Source of the DNA: Vibrio spartinae | GTDB taxonomy: Bacteria > Pseudomonadota > Gammaproteobacteria > Enterobacterales > Vibrionaceae | Direction of reading: 5' to 3' | DNA: 64,000 nt | Assembly: GCF_024347135.1 (NCBI RefSeq) | Contig: NZ_AP024907.1 | Coordinates: forward strand, 46,001 to 110,000 | Part shown: in pieces, positions 45,332-56,461 of the stretch | How the letters are laid out: each line of letters starts with the position of its first letter | How positions within the stretch are numbered: position 1 is the stretch's first letter | The notes under the pieces: generated by a model | What the model was told of the DNA's origin: nothing | The model's input: the letters and a program-made list of their open reading frames with translations, nothing else | Databases searched by the model: none | Translations under genes and position numbers: made by a program

Positions 45332-46318
45332 CTACCATTGGGGCATAAAAGAAAGTGGCATTTCTTCCAGTGCTGAAATTTGTTCTTTCAGTGCAAGCAC
45401 TTGGCCCTCCCAATATTTGGGATCATTAAACCAAGGAAAAGCGACCGGAAACGCAGGATCTTGCCATCTCTTTGCCAACCATGCCATGTAATGTACCATG
45501 CGTAGACCACGCAACGGTTCAATTAGTTTCAATTCAGAAGGGTTAAAATCGCAAAATTCTTGGTAACCTTCAAGGATTGTATCGAGTTGTGCAAGTCGAT
45601 CAGCACGATCACCGTGCAGCAGCATCCATAAGTCCTGAATCGCCGGGCCGTTACGCGCATCATCCAGATCGACAAATATCGGGCCATCACGCCAGAGAAT
45701 ATTGCCCGGATGACAGTCTCCATGGAGACGAATATTGTGAGTTTGTTTCGGCCAGAGCGGTTCTATCGTATGAATCAGCAAAGAGAGATCGGAAAAAAAC
45801 GCCTTTTCGATATGAGATGGAATAAACGTTGATTTTTCCAGTAGTTGTTGGGGGTGATAGAGGTACTCGTCTAGTGTGATGGTTGGACGATGCGTAAAGG
45901 GTTGTTTGGCTCCGACTTGATGAATACGTCCCATAAACCGTCCAACCCACTCAAGTTGTTCAGCATTGTCAATTTCGAACTGGCGTCCCCCCTCACTGCG
46001 AAACAATGTAAATCGATACCCCTGATAATGATGTAGTGTCTTGTCCATCAGGCAGATCGGTGCGGAAATCGGGACGTCGGATTCAGTGAGTTCTTGAGCA
46101 AACTGGTGTTCTTCTTCAATTTGTTCGTCCGACCATCGTTCTGGACGATAAAATTTCACCACATAGCGCTGACGAGATTCATCGGTAAACTGGTAAACCC
46201 GGTTCTCGTAGCTATTCAACGGCAAGAATCCGGATTCGGCACGGATACCGATGCTCTCTAGTGCATACCACATGAGGTCTGGAGTCAGTGCATCGAAGTG
46301 AAAGGTTACTTGTGTCAT
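45332..46318 (-). CDS. srkA: Stress response kinase SrkA (YihE)
   Basis: A Ser/Thr kinase of the aminoglycoside phosphotransferase fold that limits stress-induced death in E. coli. The 328-residue protein has the Brenner-type catalytic loop LHGDCHPGNILW and the metal-binding FVDLDDARNGP. The N-lobe YVVKFYRPERWSDEQIEEEH carries the ATP-binding lysine. The length is normal. It is upstream of dsbA on the same strand (150-base gap), the conserved pair. Confidence 0.95.
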   Translation of the reverse strand: MTQVTFHFDALTPDLMWYALESIGIRAESGFLPLNSYENRVYQFTDESRQRYVVKFYRPERWSDEQIEEEHQFAQELTESDVPISAPICLMDKTLHHYQGYRFTLFRSEGGRQFEIDNAEQLEWVGRFMGRIHQVGAKQPFTHRPTITLDEYLYHPQQLLEKSTFIPSHIEKAFFSDLSLLIHTIEPLWPKQTHNIRLHGDCHPGNILWRDGPIFVDLDDARNGPAIQDLWMLLHGDRADRLAQLDTILEGYQEFCDFNPSELKLIEPLRGLRMVHYMAWLAKRWQDPAFPVAFPWFNDPKYWEGQVLALKEQISALEEMPLSFMPQW

Positions 46319-46484
46319 GATCAGAGCTTGGCTTATCGGTCTGTGATGTGTGACGAAAGACTAACATTGATTCACGATATCCCCAAACAGGCTCACTCCC
46401 TGCAAATCTGTCGGGGGATACACAAGACGGCTGCGTAACGGCCTTGTTGAGGGGAAATTGCTCCCTCCTCAGTTGAGTGATGAC

Positions 46485-48374
46485 TTATGTTAAGCGGAAT
46501 GCATTGACAGACTGCGACAAATCGGCTGCTATCCCCGTGAGTTGGTGGGTTTTATCCGCATTGTCATCCGATGTTTCTGCGGTTGCCTTCGCCAGATCGT
46601 TAATCTCGACAATACTGGCATTGATTTCCGCAGAAACGTGGGTTTGTTGTTCTGCCGCTGTCGCGATCTGGCTATTCATATCCTGAATCACAACAACTGA
46701 TTGGCGGATCGTTTCTAAGGCGTTCGTGGCGTGTAATGAACGTTCTTCGGCATGCTTCGCCCCTTCGGTATTCGATGCGATAAGCTGAACCGTTTTCTTG
46801 GTTTCTCCCTGAAGTCGTTCGATGACCGTCTGAATTTGCTCGGTGCTCTCTCGGGTCCGGCTGGCAAGTTTTCTGACTTCGTCTGCGACAACGGCAAATC
46901 CACGACCATTTTCGCCAGCCCGGGCTGCCTCAATTGCGGCATTTAAAGCCAACAGGTTGGTCTGTTCCGAGATGGTATTGATCACATCAAGAATTCCCCC
47001 GATATCAATGGTTTCTTTCTCTAATTGAGCGGTGGTTGTCACAACTTGTTCCATGCCTTGAGCCAACATCCGGATGCTTTGACTCATCTCTTGGACGATG
47101 TCTAATCCTTGTTGCGATTTTTCAGCCGCTTCCTCCGCTGCCGAAGATGCGTTCAGAGCATTTTGTGCGACTTCATCGACAGTTACGGTCATTTCATTCA
47201 TCGCTGTTGACGTTTGCTCCAACTGATTCATTTGGGATTGAGAGCTTTGATTGACATACTGGGCCGAAGAAGACAATGTCTGAGAAACCTGATCGATATT
47301 CGTGGCCGAATCATTGATATTGGTGACGATATGCCGAAGATTAGCCACCATGTGGAGAACGGATCGATAGATACCCGTCGCATGTTTTTGGGTTGTTAGC
47401 TGGTGAGATAGATCGCCATGCGCAATTTGTTCGACGATATCAGATATCTGTTGAGGCTCTCCGCCTATCGGTTTATACATCAGTTGAATAACCAGCCAAT
47501 AGACGATGCCTAGAGATAAACTCAGTAAAACAATGGCTAACACAATGGTTAAATATAAATTATGTTTTGATGGTTGAAGAATATTATCCCAAGTGTCCCA
47601 GGACCAAACCATCCAATGAAGTGAGTCAATGGTTATTTCTGTAACATAATATTCCTTCCCATTATGTGTATAAGAATGGATGCTATTCTCTTTATTTTTA
47701 TAAGGTGTGTAGGAGGGCCTTATTGTGAATAGGTTTTTGCCAATCTCATCTTCATTTTTCGATGAAAAAATAAAGCCATCCGTTCGACTGACAAAGACTT
47801 GTTTATTTTCTGAGATCTTATCGACAAAAGCATTTACTGTATCTATTGAGAAATTTGCTGATAATACACCAATCACTTTTCCGTTTCGATATATTGGGTT
47901 GGCGAGCGCGATAACAGATTTGCCCTCTATACTTTTAAACGGTGTCGTAACAATATTTTCGTCTCCTTTCATCCCTCGAATGAACCATTCTCGTTGGTGT
48001 TGTTTGGCATTGAAATTGGGAATAAAACCGTTGGTGCTGGTGGAAAACGTTTTGCCGGAAGGCAGTGCAACATAAGCATTAAGGAGGTCTATCTTGTCAG
48101 AAAGCTCTCTCAGTGTAGAGAGTAGTTTTTTTTCGTCGGTAATCCGACCATCTTGTATGGGCAGGGAATCTCCGACAATATCAAGAATATGGAATATTCT
48201 TTTAGTTTCAAGATCGAGAACCTGAGCAATTAATGTCGATTGATTGGTTAATTTCTCCGTGTAATTTTCACTGGATGATGAGCGAAAATTATAAAAACAT
48301 ACAATTGAGATTATTGTAACAATGATAGTAAATAATCCGCCAATATAGGATATTAATTTAGCCTTCGCACTCAC
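46485..48374 (-). CDS. Methyl-accepting chemotaxis protein with dCache sensor
   Basis: A 629-residue chemoreceptor. It has an N-terminal membrane segment ([21 protein letters not shown]), a periplasmic double-Cache sensor of about 250 residues ([40 protein letters not shown]) and a second membrane segment ([21 protein letters not shown]). A HAMP linker and a signalling domain follow, with the hairpin tip [19 protein letters not shown]. The ligand is unknown; dCache sensors of this kind often bind amino acids. There is no C-terminal pentapeptide for CheR. It separates srkA from yihD and its upstream flank is very A+T-rich, so it looks like an insertion in a conserved neighbourhood. Confidence 0.92.
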   Translation of the reverse strand: MSAKAKLISYIGGLFTIIVTIISIVCFYNFRSSSSENYTEKLTNQSTLIAQVLDLETKRIFHILDIVGDSLPIQDGRITDEKKLLSTLRELSDKIDLLNAYVALPSGKTFSTSTNGFIPNFNAKQHQREWFIRGMKGDENIVTTPFKSIEGKSVIALANPIYRNGKVIGVLSANFSIDTVNAFVDKISENKQVFVSRTDGFIFSSKNEDEIGKNLFTIRPSYTPYKNKENSIHSYTHNGKEYYVTEITIDSLHWMVWSWDTWDNILQPSKHNLYLTIVLAIVLLSLSLGIVYWLVIQLMYKPIGGEPQQISDIVEQIAHGDLSHQLTTQKHATGIYRSVLHMVANLRHIVTNINDSATNIDQVSQTLSSSAQYVNQSSQSQMNQLEQTSTAMNEMTVTVDEVAQNALNASSAAEEAAEKSQQGLDIVQEMSQSIRMLAQGMEQVVTTTAQLEKETIDIGGILDVINTISEQTNLLALNAAIEAARAGENGRGFAVVADEVRKLASRTRESTEQIQTVIERLQGETKKTVQLIASNTEGAKHAEERSLHATNALETIRQSVVVIQDMNSQIATAAEQQTHVSAEINASIVEINDLAKATAETSDDNADKTHQLTGIAADLSQSVNAFRLT

Positions 48375-48756
48375 TGACGTTCCTCTTTTTTAATATATAT
48401 TTAGGTGCGTAGAGCATACCATTGCTGATTGATTATTTGTTGGTCAAATTTACTGGTTGGAGATGATGTTTTTTGATAGACAACCATATAGAAAGTGTGC
48501 TTATAAATATTCATTATATGATTTAATATATCAACAAGGTTATATGGCTTTTATATATTTTATTGATGTAATTGTTGGTTTATTCGATTTATTTAAAAAA
48601 ATAAATTGAAAGAGATGTTTCATTAGATTTTGAACTCTATTTTATTGAATGGTTCAGACTGGTGGTTATTGGCTTGATAAAAATTTTTAGTTCGATAAAA
48701 AGGCTGGATTGATGTCATCGCAGACCCCGAATGGGGTCATGCGTGCGTGGTTATGG
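48375..48756. other. A+T-rich gap between the chemoreceptor and yihD
   Basis: No gene seen in these 382 bases. The composition is strikingly rich in A and T. The only structure is a 6-bp hairpin GACCCC / GGGGTC at 48723-48738, which could end yihD on the minus strand but has no T run. Confidence 0.5.
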
Positions 48757-49023
48757 TTATTCGATAATACCGCGAGCTTTCAAAATAGCGGTTTTAAAAT
48801 CATCTTCCTGATCTTTTTTTAAGCCCGGAATCATCTCATCTTTGCCACTATGGCGCATTTTTAGATGATAGATCAGCGTATCGTCGCTTAAATCTGCCAA
48901 GTTGCCCTGATAACCGGCTTCGTTGGCGAGCTTGACCAAAAAGGTCAGCAGGTTTAACTCAGAATCTTTTTGCCACTCGGGTTCTAGCAGGTCGATCAGT
49001 TCTTCGATACGGTGACATTTCAT
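48757..49023 (-). CDS. yihD: YihD family protein (DUF1040)
   Basis: An 88-residue soluble protein of unknown function, conserved beside srkA in enteric bacteria. [20 protein letters not shown], then [20 protein letters not shown] and [16 protein letters not shown] match E. coli YihD along its length. The ATG at 49023 has GGAG about eight bases upstream; an ATG four codons earlier is possible. Confidence 0.93.
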   Translation of the reverse strand: MKCHRIEELIDLLEPEWQKDSELNLLTFLVKLANEAGYQGNLADLSDDTLIYHLKMRHSGKDEMIPGLKKDQEDDFKTAILKARGIIE

Positions 49024-49107
49024 CGGTTTCTCCATGAGTTTTGTATGGACTTATGCAGGTAAAGTAGCAAATTACAGGCAGGAAACCAACGTGAAAAAGA
49101 CAATAAA

Positions 49108-49132
49108 AAAGCGCAGTGTCTGACTGCGCTTT
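49108..49132 (-). terminator. Terminator of the 55-residue ORF
   Basis: A 10-bp stem AAAGCGCAGT / ACTGCGCTTT with a five-base loop. On the minus strand it runs into TTTTTT. It lies 13 bases after the stop of the small ORF at 49145-49312. Confidence 0.85.
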
Positions 49133-49144
49133 CATGGGGTTGGC

Positions 49145-49312
49145 TTATGCTGCTTTTACTTCGGTTGATGTTTGTGGTGCTTCATGCACACGTTTCTCTG
49201 CCGGGGTCATTACAGGTGCAACTTTTACTTTTGGTCTAGAAGCTGCGAAGCTTGCTCGACGACGTGACGCACTACCATATGAGTGCGAAAACCTGACTGC
49301 TGCTGGGTGCAT
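49145..49312 (-). CDS. Short basic protein, unknown
   Basis: A 55-residue ORF just under common length cut-offs. It begins ATG CAC CCA (MHPAAVRFSHSYGSASRRR), has a basic AAS-RPKVKVAPV middle and an acidic-amide end (EAPQTSTEVKAA). TTAGG lies eight bases before the ATG. The strong minus-strand terminator just after its stop has no other gene to serve, which argues it is expressed. The high Ala, Arg, Lys and Ser content suggests a disordered or RNA-associated protein. Family not recognised. Confidence 0.55.
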   Translation of the reverse strand: MHPAAVRFSHSYGSASRRRASFAASRPKVKVAPVMTPAEKRVHEAPQTSTEVKAA

Positions 49313-49450
49313 ATATATACCTAACGGTCAGACATTTCCCTTGCCATTTCAATGGCCTAGATTAGCTATTGAGTCAAGACTTCATCATCACTGCTGAAGG
49401 TGGGCTCATCTGGCGCAAACCGTTCCGAATAGCTGTCTAGGAATTTCGTA

Positions 49451-49467
49451 TGTACAATTTATGTACA
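49451..49467. promoter_or_regulatory. Paired TGTACA boxes upstream of the Spo0M-family gene
   Basis: Two self-complementary TGTACA hexamers separated by ATTTA lie 185 bases before the Spo0M-family gene. They could be an operator for a dimeric regulator. The remainder of the 339-base gap (49313-49651) shows no gene. Confidence 0.35.
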
Positions 49468-49651
49468 CATGATTAAGGATAGCATTTACATATGAATTGA
49501 TCGATAACCTTTTGTTCATACAATGTCATAAAATTTAAATTATTGATGCTGAGAATTGAGTTCTGGCAAAGTTCAGTATTACTATGGATGATCCATTTAG
49601 CTCATGATCGGATGAGATAAAGTTAATCGCAGAAGGCTGGGGGAGGTAGAT

Positions 49652-50443
49652 ATGTCTTTTTTGAAGAAAACCCTCGCAAGTTTTGGTATCGGGTCAGCAA
49701 AAGTTGACTCTATTTTACAACAAGAGGTGCTCCAACCCGGACAACAGGCCAATGTCACGATCTATGTCTATGGGGGAGCAACAGCACAGGACATTGATAA
49801 TATCGAAGCACGATTATGTTGTCGCTATATCGATGAAGAGCCGGTTGGCGATGATCGTCAGGGAAGCCCCCGGACACAAAGAGTGCATCGGCACTGTGTT
49901 TTGGATCAATGGCGCTTGCCGTATGCATTCACCATTCACCCCGGAGAGACTCGGGACTTTTTGGTGACATTCAATATTCCCTGGAATACACCCATTACGA
50001 TTGGTGATGCAAAAGTTTGGCTGGAAACCGGACTGGACATTGCACTCGCCGCCGATCCGACAGATAAAGACGAAGTGACCGTACGGCCAGAGCCGTTACT
50101 CGATGCCGTATTTAGTGCTTTCGAGTCTCAGGGGTTCCGAATTCGTCAAGTTGAATGTGAAGCTGCCAGTGGATTCGAGCTGCCGTTCGTTCAGGAGTTT
50201 GAGTTCGTGCCAACAACCGGGCCCTATCATGGTCGCTGGCGTGAAATTGAAGTCATCGCCTATCGTTCAGAGTCTGGCTTAGAATTATGGTTTGAAATTG
50301 ATCGACAACAGAGCGGAGTCGGTGGCATGTTGTCTCATCTGCTTAGAAGTGGTGCATTGAAGCGCCATCTGATGATTCCGATCGCAACTCCGGTTGAACA
50401 GGTGGCCGGATGCGTATTCGATTTTCTTGAGGAAAGTACGTAG
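49652..50443 (+). CDS. Spo0M-family (sporulation-control, arrestin-like) protein
   Basis: A 263-residue protein of the family named after Bacillus Spo0M. The N-terminal half has the arrestin-like beta-sandwich pattern (VLQPGQQANVTIYVYGGATA, DIDNIEARLCCRYIDEE, LPYAFTIHPGETRDFLVTF). The family is common in non-sporulating bacteria, where its role is unknown. The ATG follows GGGGGAGG, a very strong site. It stands alone between a small reverse gene and trhA. Confidence 0.88.
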   Translation: MSFLKKTLASFGIGSAKVDSILQQEVLQPGQQANVTIYVYGGATAQDIDNIEARLCCRYIDEEPVGDDRQGSPRTQRVHRHCVLDQWRLPYAFTIHPGETRDFLVTFNIPWNTPITIGDAKVWLETGLDIALAADPTDKDEVTVRPEPLLDAVFSAFESQGFRIRQVECEAASGFELPFVQEFEFVPTTGPYHGRWREIEVIAYRSESGLELWFEIDRQQSGVGGMLSHLLRSGALKRHLMIPIATPVEQVAGCVFDFLEEST

Positions 50444-50512
50444 ATTTCAGCGTACACATGTAAGTTGAATTGTGTCATACTCAGCGACGAAATGAATTCT
50501 CAGGAGTTTCGC

Positions 50513-51160
50513 ATGACCTCGTTGAAGCAGGGATATACGTTCAAAGAAGAGATATGGAATTCGGTCACACACGGTGTCGGCTTGATTCTGGGCATCATCG
50601 GTTTAGTGATGCTGCTGGTGAAAGCCACATCAGGAACCGATGATGTTTTGACAGTCACGAGTGTTGCGATCTACGGTGCCAGCATCATTATGTTGTTTCT
50701 TGCTTCGACGCTCTATCACTCGATTCCGCTTCAGCGCGCCAAACGCGGGTTGAAAACGTTTGATCATTGTGCGATTTATCTGTTGATTGCCGGCAGTTAT
50801 ACCCCGTTTCTCTTGGTGAGTCTGAGAACGCCCTTAGCGATAGGACTGATGACCGTGATCTGGTTGATTGCGCTGGTTGGTATTGTCTTAAAAATCGCCT
50901 TTATTCACCGCTTTAAACGCTTGTCTTTAGTGATCTATGTTGTCATGGGATGGCTGTCTTTAATCGTGGTATATCAGTTGGCTATTCACCTGAATATTGG
51001 GGGGCTGACTTTGCTGGCTGTGGGAGGAATTATCTATACGTTAGGGGTGATTTTCTATGTGGCGGAAAAGATCCCGTATAATCATGCGATCTGGCATGGC
51101 TTCGTCCTCAGTGGCTGTGCCTGCCACTTCTTCTCTATTTATTATTATGTGTTGTCCTGA
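50513..51160 (+). CDS. trhA: TrhA-type PAQR membrane protein (hemolysin III family)
   Basis: A seven-span PAQR-family protein; E. coli TrhA takes part in membrane lipid and energy homeostasis, and the hemolysin III name is historical. The ATG at 50513 follows CAGGAG and gives 215 residues; an earlier frame from 50465 lacks a site. Family motifs are present: NSVTHGVG near the start, [28 protein letters not shown] and [17 protein letters not shown], whose histidines would bind a metal. An imperfect hairpin (51176-51202) lies after the stop. Confidence 0.9.
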   Translation: MTSLKQGYTFKEEIWNSVTHGVGLILGIIGLVMLLVKATSGTDDVLTVTSVAIYGASIIMLFLASTLYHSIPLQRAKRGLKTFDHCAIYLLIAGSYTPFLLVSLRTPLAIGLMTVIWLIALVGIVLKIAFIHRFKRLSLVIYVVMGWLSLIVVYQLAIHLNIGGLTLLAVGGIIYTLGVIFYVAEKIPYNHAIWHGFVLSGCACHFFSIYYYVLS

Positions 51161-51245
51161 GTATTGAGACATTCGGTGTCGAAAGCATTTGGAATGCGAC
51201 ACTGACCGTTGTTATGTCTGCCGACGGAGCTCGCTTTTGTCTGTT

Positions 51246-52697
51246 TTAACGTCGCCAGAATGCGGGAAAGAACAGGACCAGAATGGTCAGAATTTCCAGC
51301 CTTCCCATTAACATGCCAAAACTCAGAATCCACTTAGCTGTGTCTGGTAGCGGCGCAAAATTACCTGTCGGTCCGATGATATTCCCCATCCCCGGACCAA
51401 CGTTTGAGACGGCTGTGATAGCTCCGGAAATGCTGGTTGTCGAATCCAATCCCATGGCACTGAGCGCAGCGGCAATGATGATGATTGTAATCCCAAAAGT
51501 CAGTGCGAAAGCGACTACGGAACGAACAATGTCATCGGTGACCGGGCGATTATTATAGCGCTGAACAAAGACTCCGGAAGGATGGATGAGCTTCATCATC
51601 TGTCGATTGAGTAGTGTGATGGCAATTTGAAAACGGAAGATTTTGATCCCACCGGCAGTTGAACCGGAACAGGCGCCGGCCATCATTAAAAACGCAAATA
51701 ATGTGCTGGGCAGCGCTCCCCAGGCAGTAAAGTCATCCAGCCCGTATCCAGTCGTTGTCACCACAGAAACAATATTAAACATGGCAACCCGAATGGCATC
51801 CATCACGGGATAACCGTTGTGGATAATGAGCCACACCGCCACAATGCTGCTTGCTGCGAGAAACAAATAGAAGAAGCCGCGTACCTGAGCATCTTTATAC
51901 AGTTCGATCGGTGTTTTTTTACGGATGGCTGAGACAAAAAGTAAGAAGGGTAATCCGCCAAGGAACATAAAAACGGTGGCAATCCAATGTGCGCCTTTTG
52001 AGAAGTGATTCATCGAACCGTCAGAGGTCGAGTATCCTCCGGTCGATAACGTTGTGAATGAATGGTTGATTGCCTCAAATACTGTCATACCAGTCATGAC
52101 ATAGCCAATACAACATAAAAGCGTCAGAATGACATAGACAATCACGATGTTTTTGGCAACGGTTTTGGCTCGGGGACTACTTTTATCAGACCAGTCAGAT
52201 GACTCCGTCTGGAACAGTTTCATCCCTCCGACATTGAGCATCGGTAGTACGGCTACTGCCATCACGATAAATCCGACCCCCCCCAACCATTGTAAGATTG
52301 AGCGCCAGAGTAAGATGCTGGGTGCCATGTTATCCAGACCACTCAGGACGGTGGAGCCGGTTGTGGTAATACCGGACATCGTTTCAAAATAGGCGTCCGT
52401 AAAACTAATGTGATTGATAAACACGAAAGGGAGTGCTGCAAAAGCACTGGCAACCGTCCAGACTAAACTGGTGATCAGAAACATATCCCGGACATTGAGC
52501 TTAAAATTCGCAGTACGGCCGAGGGTCAGAAAAATAAAGGCTACGACATGTGTAATCAGCACGGCCTGTCCGAAGTCCAGAAATCCGGCTGTGCCACTGA
52601 CAAAGGACACCAATGTCGGAACATACATAAACAAAGCGAGTTTGGAAAGCACCAAGCCTAGGACAAATAGAATCGATTTCAGATTCAGCATGGTCAT
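51246..52697 (-). CDS. trkH: Trk potassium uptake protein TrkH
   Basis: The K+-conducting membrane subunit of the Trk system, 483 residues, with four pore-loop repeats (ETMSGITTTGSTV, TTLSTGGYSTSD, TTTGYGLDDF, SNVGPGMGNIIG). The first start (TTG at 52700) is unlikely. ATG codons at 52697 and 52691 are both possible, and neither has a strong ribosome site. Coupling to the trkA stop six bases upstream probably drives translation. Confidence 0.95.
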   Translation of the reverse strand: MTMLNLKSILFVLGLVLSKLALFMYVPTLVSFVSGTAGFLDFGQAVLITHVVAFIFLTLGRTANFKLNVRDMFLITSLVWTVASAFAALPFVFINHISFTDAYFETMSGITTTGSTVLSGLDNMAPSILLWRSILQWLGGVGFIVMAVAVLPMLNVGGMKLFQTESSDWSDKSSPRAKTVAKNIVIVYVILTLLCCIGYVMTGMTVFEAINHSFTTLSTGGYSTSDGSMNHFSKGAHWIATVFMFLGGLPFLLFVSAIRKKTPIELYKDAQVRGFFYLFLAASSIVAVWLIIHNGYPVMDAIRVAMFNIVSVVTTTGYGLDDFTAWGALPSTLFAFLMMAGACSGSTAGGIKIFRFQIAITLLNRQMMKLIHPSGVFVQRYNNRPVTDDIVRSVVAFALTFGITIIIIAAALSAMGLDSTTSISGAITAVSNVGPGMGNIIGPTGNFAPLPDTAKWILSFGMLMGRLEILTILVLFFPAFWRR

Positions 52698-52703
52698 CAA
52701 CCA

Positions 52704-54080
52704 CTACAGGAAAAATGGACTGGGCTGGAATAGTGCTTCCACATCGGAAACGTATTTTTTATTGACCAAGAACATCACCACATGGTCATCCTGTTCAATG
52801 AGTGTCCGGTCATGGGCAATCAGTACCTCTTCACCTCGCACAATAGCACCGATTGTCGTACCGGGAGGCAGTCTGATATCCCCAACCGCTTTGCCGACCA
52901 CTTTTGAGGTGGTTTCATCACCGTGAGCAATCGCTTCAATCGCTTCCGCAGCACCGCGGCGCAAGGAAGAAACGTTGACAATATCGGCCCGGCGAACGTG
53001 TGTGAGCAACGCAGAAATGGTTGCCTGTTGTGGCGATATTGCGACATCAATCACGCCGCCTTGCACGAGGTCTACATAAGCGCCTCTTTGAATCAGAACC
53101 ATTACTTTTTTGGCGCCCAAGCGTTTTGCCAGCATGGCGGACATAATGTTGGTTTCATCTTCATTGGTCAGGGCAATGAAGACATCCACTTGATCGATGT
53201 TTTCTTCGGTCAACAGCTCTTGATCAGCGGCATCACCACAAAACACAATGGTATTTTCCAACTGTTCCGACAGATATTCAGCACGCTGGTAGCTTCTTTC
53301 TATGAGTTTGACACTGTAGCTATGCTCCAGACGTCTGGCGAGACTTGCCCCGATGTTGCCACCCCCGACGATCATGATTCTGCGATAGGGTCTTTCCAGA
53401 CGCTGTAGCTCACTCATGATGGAACGGATATGATTACTGGCGGCCACAAAGAAAACTTCATCATCGGCTTCAATGACGGTTGTTCCCTGAGGACGAATAG
53501 GTCTGCCTTGACGGAAAATGGCTGCAACGCGGGTTTCGATATGTGGCATATGTTCGCGCAGTGCTGAAAGTGCATTGCCAACCAGTGGGCCACCATAATA
53601 CGCTTTGACCGCGACCAGACTGACTTTTTGATTGGCGAAGCTGACCACTTGTAGCGCACCGGGATAGTGGACTAAGCGCTCGATATAACTGGTTACGAGT
53701 TCTTCCGGTGCGATCAAATGGTCGACGGGGACAGCTCCGGAATGAAAGAGTGTCTCTTTTTCAGCAAGGTATTCAGGAGAACGAATTCGGGCGATACGGT
53801 TCGGGGTGTTAAACAAGGTAAATGCGACCTGACAGGCGGCCATATTGGTTTCATCGGTGTTTGTTACCGCCACCAGCATATCGGCATCCTGAGCGCCTGC
53901 TTCTTTGAGAACTCCCGGATGGCTGGCATGTCCGTTGACAACACGAAGGTCGTATTTGTCCTGAAGTTCTCTCAGGCGGTCACTACTTTTATCGACAATC
54001 GTAATATCGTTGTTTTCACCAACTAGGTTTTCCGCCAGCGTGCCACCTACCTGACCGGCTCCAAGAATGATGATTTTCAT
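52704..54080 (-). CDS. trkA: Trk system regulatory subunit TrkA
   Basis: A cytoplasmic ring-forming subunit that binds NAD(H) and gates TrkH. The 458 residues contain two RCK halves, each with a Rossmann domain ([16 protein letters not shown] at residue 3, [16 protein letters not shown] near 235) and a TrkA-C domain. It is co-transcribed with trkH downstream. Upstream lies rsmB, the order found in many gammaproteobacteria. Confidence 0.97.
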   Translation of the reverse strand: MKIIILGAGQVGGTLAENLVGENNDITIVDKSSDRLRELQDKYDLRVVNGHASHPGVLKEAGAQDADMLVAVTNTDETNMAACQVAFTLFNTPNRIARIRSPEYLAEKETLFHSGAVPVDHLIAPEELVTSYIERLVHYPGALQVVSFANQKVSLVAVKAYYGGPLVGNALSALREHMPHIETRVAAIFRQGRPIRPQGTTVIEADDEVFFVAASNHIRSIMSELQRLERPYRRIMIVGGGNIGASLARRLEHSYSVKLIERSYQRAEYLSEQLENTIVFCGDAADQELLTEENIDQVDVFIALTNEDETNIMSAMLAKRLGAKKVMVLIQRGAYVDLVQGGVIDVAISPQQATISALLTHVRRADIVNVSSLRRGAAEAIEAIAHGDETTSKVVGKAVGDIRLPPGTTIGAIVRGEEVLIAHDRTLIEQDDHVVMFLVNKKYVSDVEALFQPSPFFL

Positions 54081-54145
54081 AACATAATCTCTTGTTTACC
54101 ACTGAAAAGACAGTGCACTTAAAATCCGTGATGACTCAAGTCACA

Positions 54146-55435
54146 CTAGATGGTTTTCTGTAAGACAGCGTAATAGAAACCATCCATATCATTTTCTCCC
54201 GGCAGAATTTGTCGCCCCGGATTATCAATTTCTGAATTTATCAGTTGTGCATCTAATGTTCGAGATAAAAACGTTTTTATCTGCTGACTATTTTCTTGGG
54301 GTAATACTGAACAAGTCGCGTAGACCATCGTGCCGCCTGGTTTTAACTGGGCCCACATCGCATCCAGAATTTCACTTTGCAGTGAGACCAAGGCGGTAAT
54401 ATCATCAGCACGACGGAGCCATTTTATATCTGGATGTCTCCGGATAACGCCTGTTGCCGAACAGGGGGCATCAAGTAAAATACGATCAAATTTCTCCCCG
54501 AGCCACCAATCCTCAGGGTATCGGGCATCTCCGCAGATGATTTTGGCATCTAGATTGAGTCGCTCAAGGTTCTCATTCACCCGTTTTAATCTTGATGAAT
54601 CACAATCGACGGCAACCACTTGTGCATCGGGAATCTGTTCCAGAATATGCGCGGTTTTGCCACCGGGTGCGGCACAACAGTCAAGAATCAGTTCTTTGGC
54701 CTGCGGTGCTAAATAATGGACCGATAATTGTGCCGCTGCATCCTGAACGGACACCCAGCCTTGTTCAAACCCCGGTAATAATTTGACATCACAAGGCGTC
54801 GCCAATTTTATGGCGTCTTTGGCTTCCGGGTGTAGATTTACATCAATATTTTGTTCTTCCAGTAACTTCAAGTAACTCTCAACGGTGTGGTGCTGATGGT
54901 TGATCCGAAGCCACATCGGTGCTTTGTGATTGTTGGCAGTGACGATGGTCTGCCACTGCTCAGGATAACTTTCCTGAAGTGATTTCAATAACCACTTCGG
55001 ATGACAGTATTGAACGGCGTCATGTTTGCTGTCTTGTAGACGTTGATCGATCGATGCGCTGTTGCGCTGATAATTTCTCAGAATGGCATTAATCAAACCG
55101 CGTAGGCGTGAGCCTTTTAAATCCTGAGTCGCACTGACGGTTTCTCCGACGGCTGCATGGTCAGGGATGCGCATAAATTGAATTTGATACAAGCCCACCA
55201 GAATTAAATGATGAAAAACTCGTTTTTTTCCGGTCAGTGGCTGATTGATGAGTTCAAGCGCAGCAGCTTCTAAGCGTGGAAGGTAGCGAAGCACACCGAA
55301 ACAGATCTCCTGAAGGAGCGCATGATCTCTGGGTTTTATTTTTTTCTGGGCCTCTGGTAATGCAGAGGACAGTGATGCACCTTGATCAACAACTTGAAAA
55401 ACAACTGAAGCGGCAGCAGCACGAACATTCATCAT
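54146..55435 (-). CDS. rsmB: 16S rRNA m5C967 methyltransferase RsmB
   Basis: Methylates C967 of 16S rRNA. The 429-residue protein has an N-terminal NusB-like domain (to about residue 140, [20 protein letters not shown]) and a C-terminal SAM-dependent domain. Catalytic motifs are [19 protein letters not shown] and [11 protein letters not shown]. Start is ATG ATG at 55435/55432. It lies between fmt (48 bases upstream) and trkA. Confidence 0.96.
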   Translation of the reverse strand: MMNVRAAAASVVFQVVDQGASLSSALPEAQKKIKPRDHALLQEICFGVLRYLPRLEAAALELINQPLTGKKRVFHHLILVGLYQIQFMRIPDHAAVGETVSATQDLKGSRLRGLINAILRNYQRNSASIDQRLQDSKHDAVQYCHPKWLLKSLQESYPEQWQTIVTANNHKAPMWLRINHQHHTVESYLKLLEEQNIDVNLHPEAKDAIKLATPCDVKLLPGFEQGWVSVQDAAAQLSVHYLAPQAKELILDCCAAPGGKTAHILEQIPDAQVVAVDCDSSRLKRVNENLERLNLDAKIICGDARYPEDWWLGEKFDRILLDAPCSATGVIRRHPDIKWLRRADDITALVSLQSEILDAMWAQLKPGGTMVYATCSVLPQENSQQIKTFLSRTLDAQLINSEIDNPGRQILPGENDMDGFYYAVLQKTI

Positions 55436-55483
55436 GAATCTGAACCTTAAGTAAAGTAGATAACCGATCGATTATCGATCATA

Positions 55484-56449
55484 TTAATTGAGCTGAGTTC
55501 CTATCCCAAACCATTCGGCACGGGCATTGAGAATATCCTGCACCGGCATTGCTTTCTTGCCGGGAACTTGCAGTTGCTCTAAAACCAGGACATCTTTCCC
55601 TGTCGCAATATAAATGCCAGTTTTATCCGCTTGGATGATGGTTCCGGCTGGCTGGTCGGTCGATGAGTGTTCAACACGGCTCTGCCAGACCTTAATCGAT
55701 GGGGATGACTCTGCTTTGGGATCAGTCACGGAAAAATGGCTGACAGGCCAGGGATTGAATGCCCGGATACAGCGTTCAATGAAATCAGCGGGTTGTGACC
55801 AGTCTATACGGGCTTCTTCTTTACTCAACTTCTGCGCGTAACTCGCGAGTTGGTCATCCTGGCGAACGGGGGTTATTTGGTTATGACTTACCGCATTGAG
55901 CGTTTCAATCAGTGCTTGTGGCCCTAAACGGGCAAGTTTTTCGTACATTGAAGCACTGGTATCGGTTGATTCGATGGGGAGTGTTGTAATCGACAACATG
56001 TCACCGGTATCTAATCCCGCATCCATCTGCATGATTGTGACACCGGTCTCTTCATCGCCCGCCCAGATAGAACGCTGAATGGGGGCTGCACCACGCCATT
56101 TGGGCAAAATCGAACCATGCACATTGATACACCCTAATTGAGGGGTATCCAGAATGGCTTGAGGCAGTAAGAGCCCATAGGCGACGACGACCATTAAATC
56201 AGCATTGAGTTCTGCCAGTTGTTGTTTGCTTTCTGTCGATTTGAAGTTTTCCGGTTGATAAACCGGAATTTGATGCGCTGTCGCCAAGGTCTTGACTGGG
56301 CTGGCGGTCAGTTTCTTGCCGCGTCCCGCGGGACGGTCGGGCTGAGTGTAGACTGCAATGACTTCATGCTCTGAAGACAATAATGCCGCCAGATGACGGG
56401 CGGCAAAATCCGGAGTTCCGGCAAAAATAATTCTGAGTGACTGACTCAC
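55484..56449 (-). CDS. fmt: Methionyl-tRNA formyltransferase
   Basis: Adds the formyl group to initiator Met-tRNA. The family start [15 protein letters not shown] corresponds to a GTG at 56449 with GAGG nine bases upstream; the ATG at 56461 directly abuts the def stop. The product is 321 residues. The catalytic core [16 protein letters not shown] is intact. The C-terminal tRNA-binding domain follows. Paired with def upstream, 12 bases away. Confidence 0.96.
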   Translation of the reverse strand: MSQSLRIIFAGTPDFAARHLAALLSSEHEVIAVYTQPDRPAGRGKKLTASPVKTLATAHQIPVYQPENFKSTESKQQLAELNADLMVVVAYGLLLPQAILDTPQLGCINVHGSILPKWRGAAPIQRSIWAGDEETGVTIMQMDAGLDTGDMLSITTLPIESTDTSASMYEKLARLGPQALIETLNAVSHNQITPVRQDDQLASYAQKLSKEEARIDWSQPADFIERCIRAFNPWPVSHFSVTDPKAESSPSIKVWQSRVEHSSTDQPAGTIIQADKTGIYIATGKDVLVLEQLQVPGKKAMPVQDILNARAEWFGIGTQLN

Positions 56450-56461
56450 CGTGAACCTCAC

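Noticed and set aside
49116..49397. 93-codon plus-strand frame
   Set aside because: It begins inside a terminator hairpin and is antisense to the more plausible 55-residue ORF.
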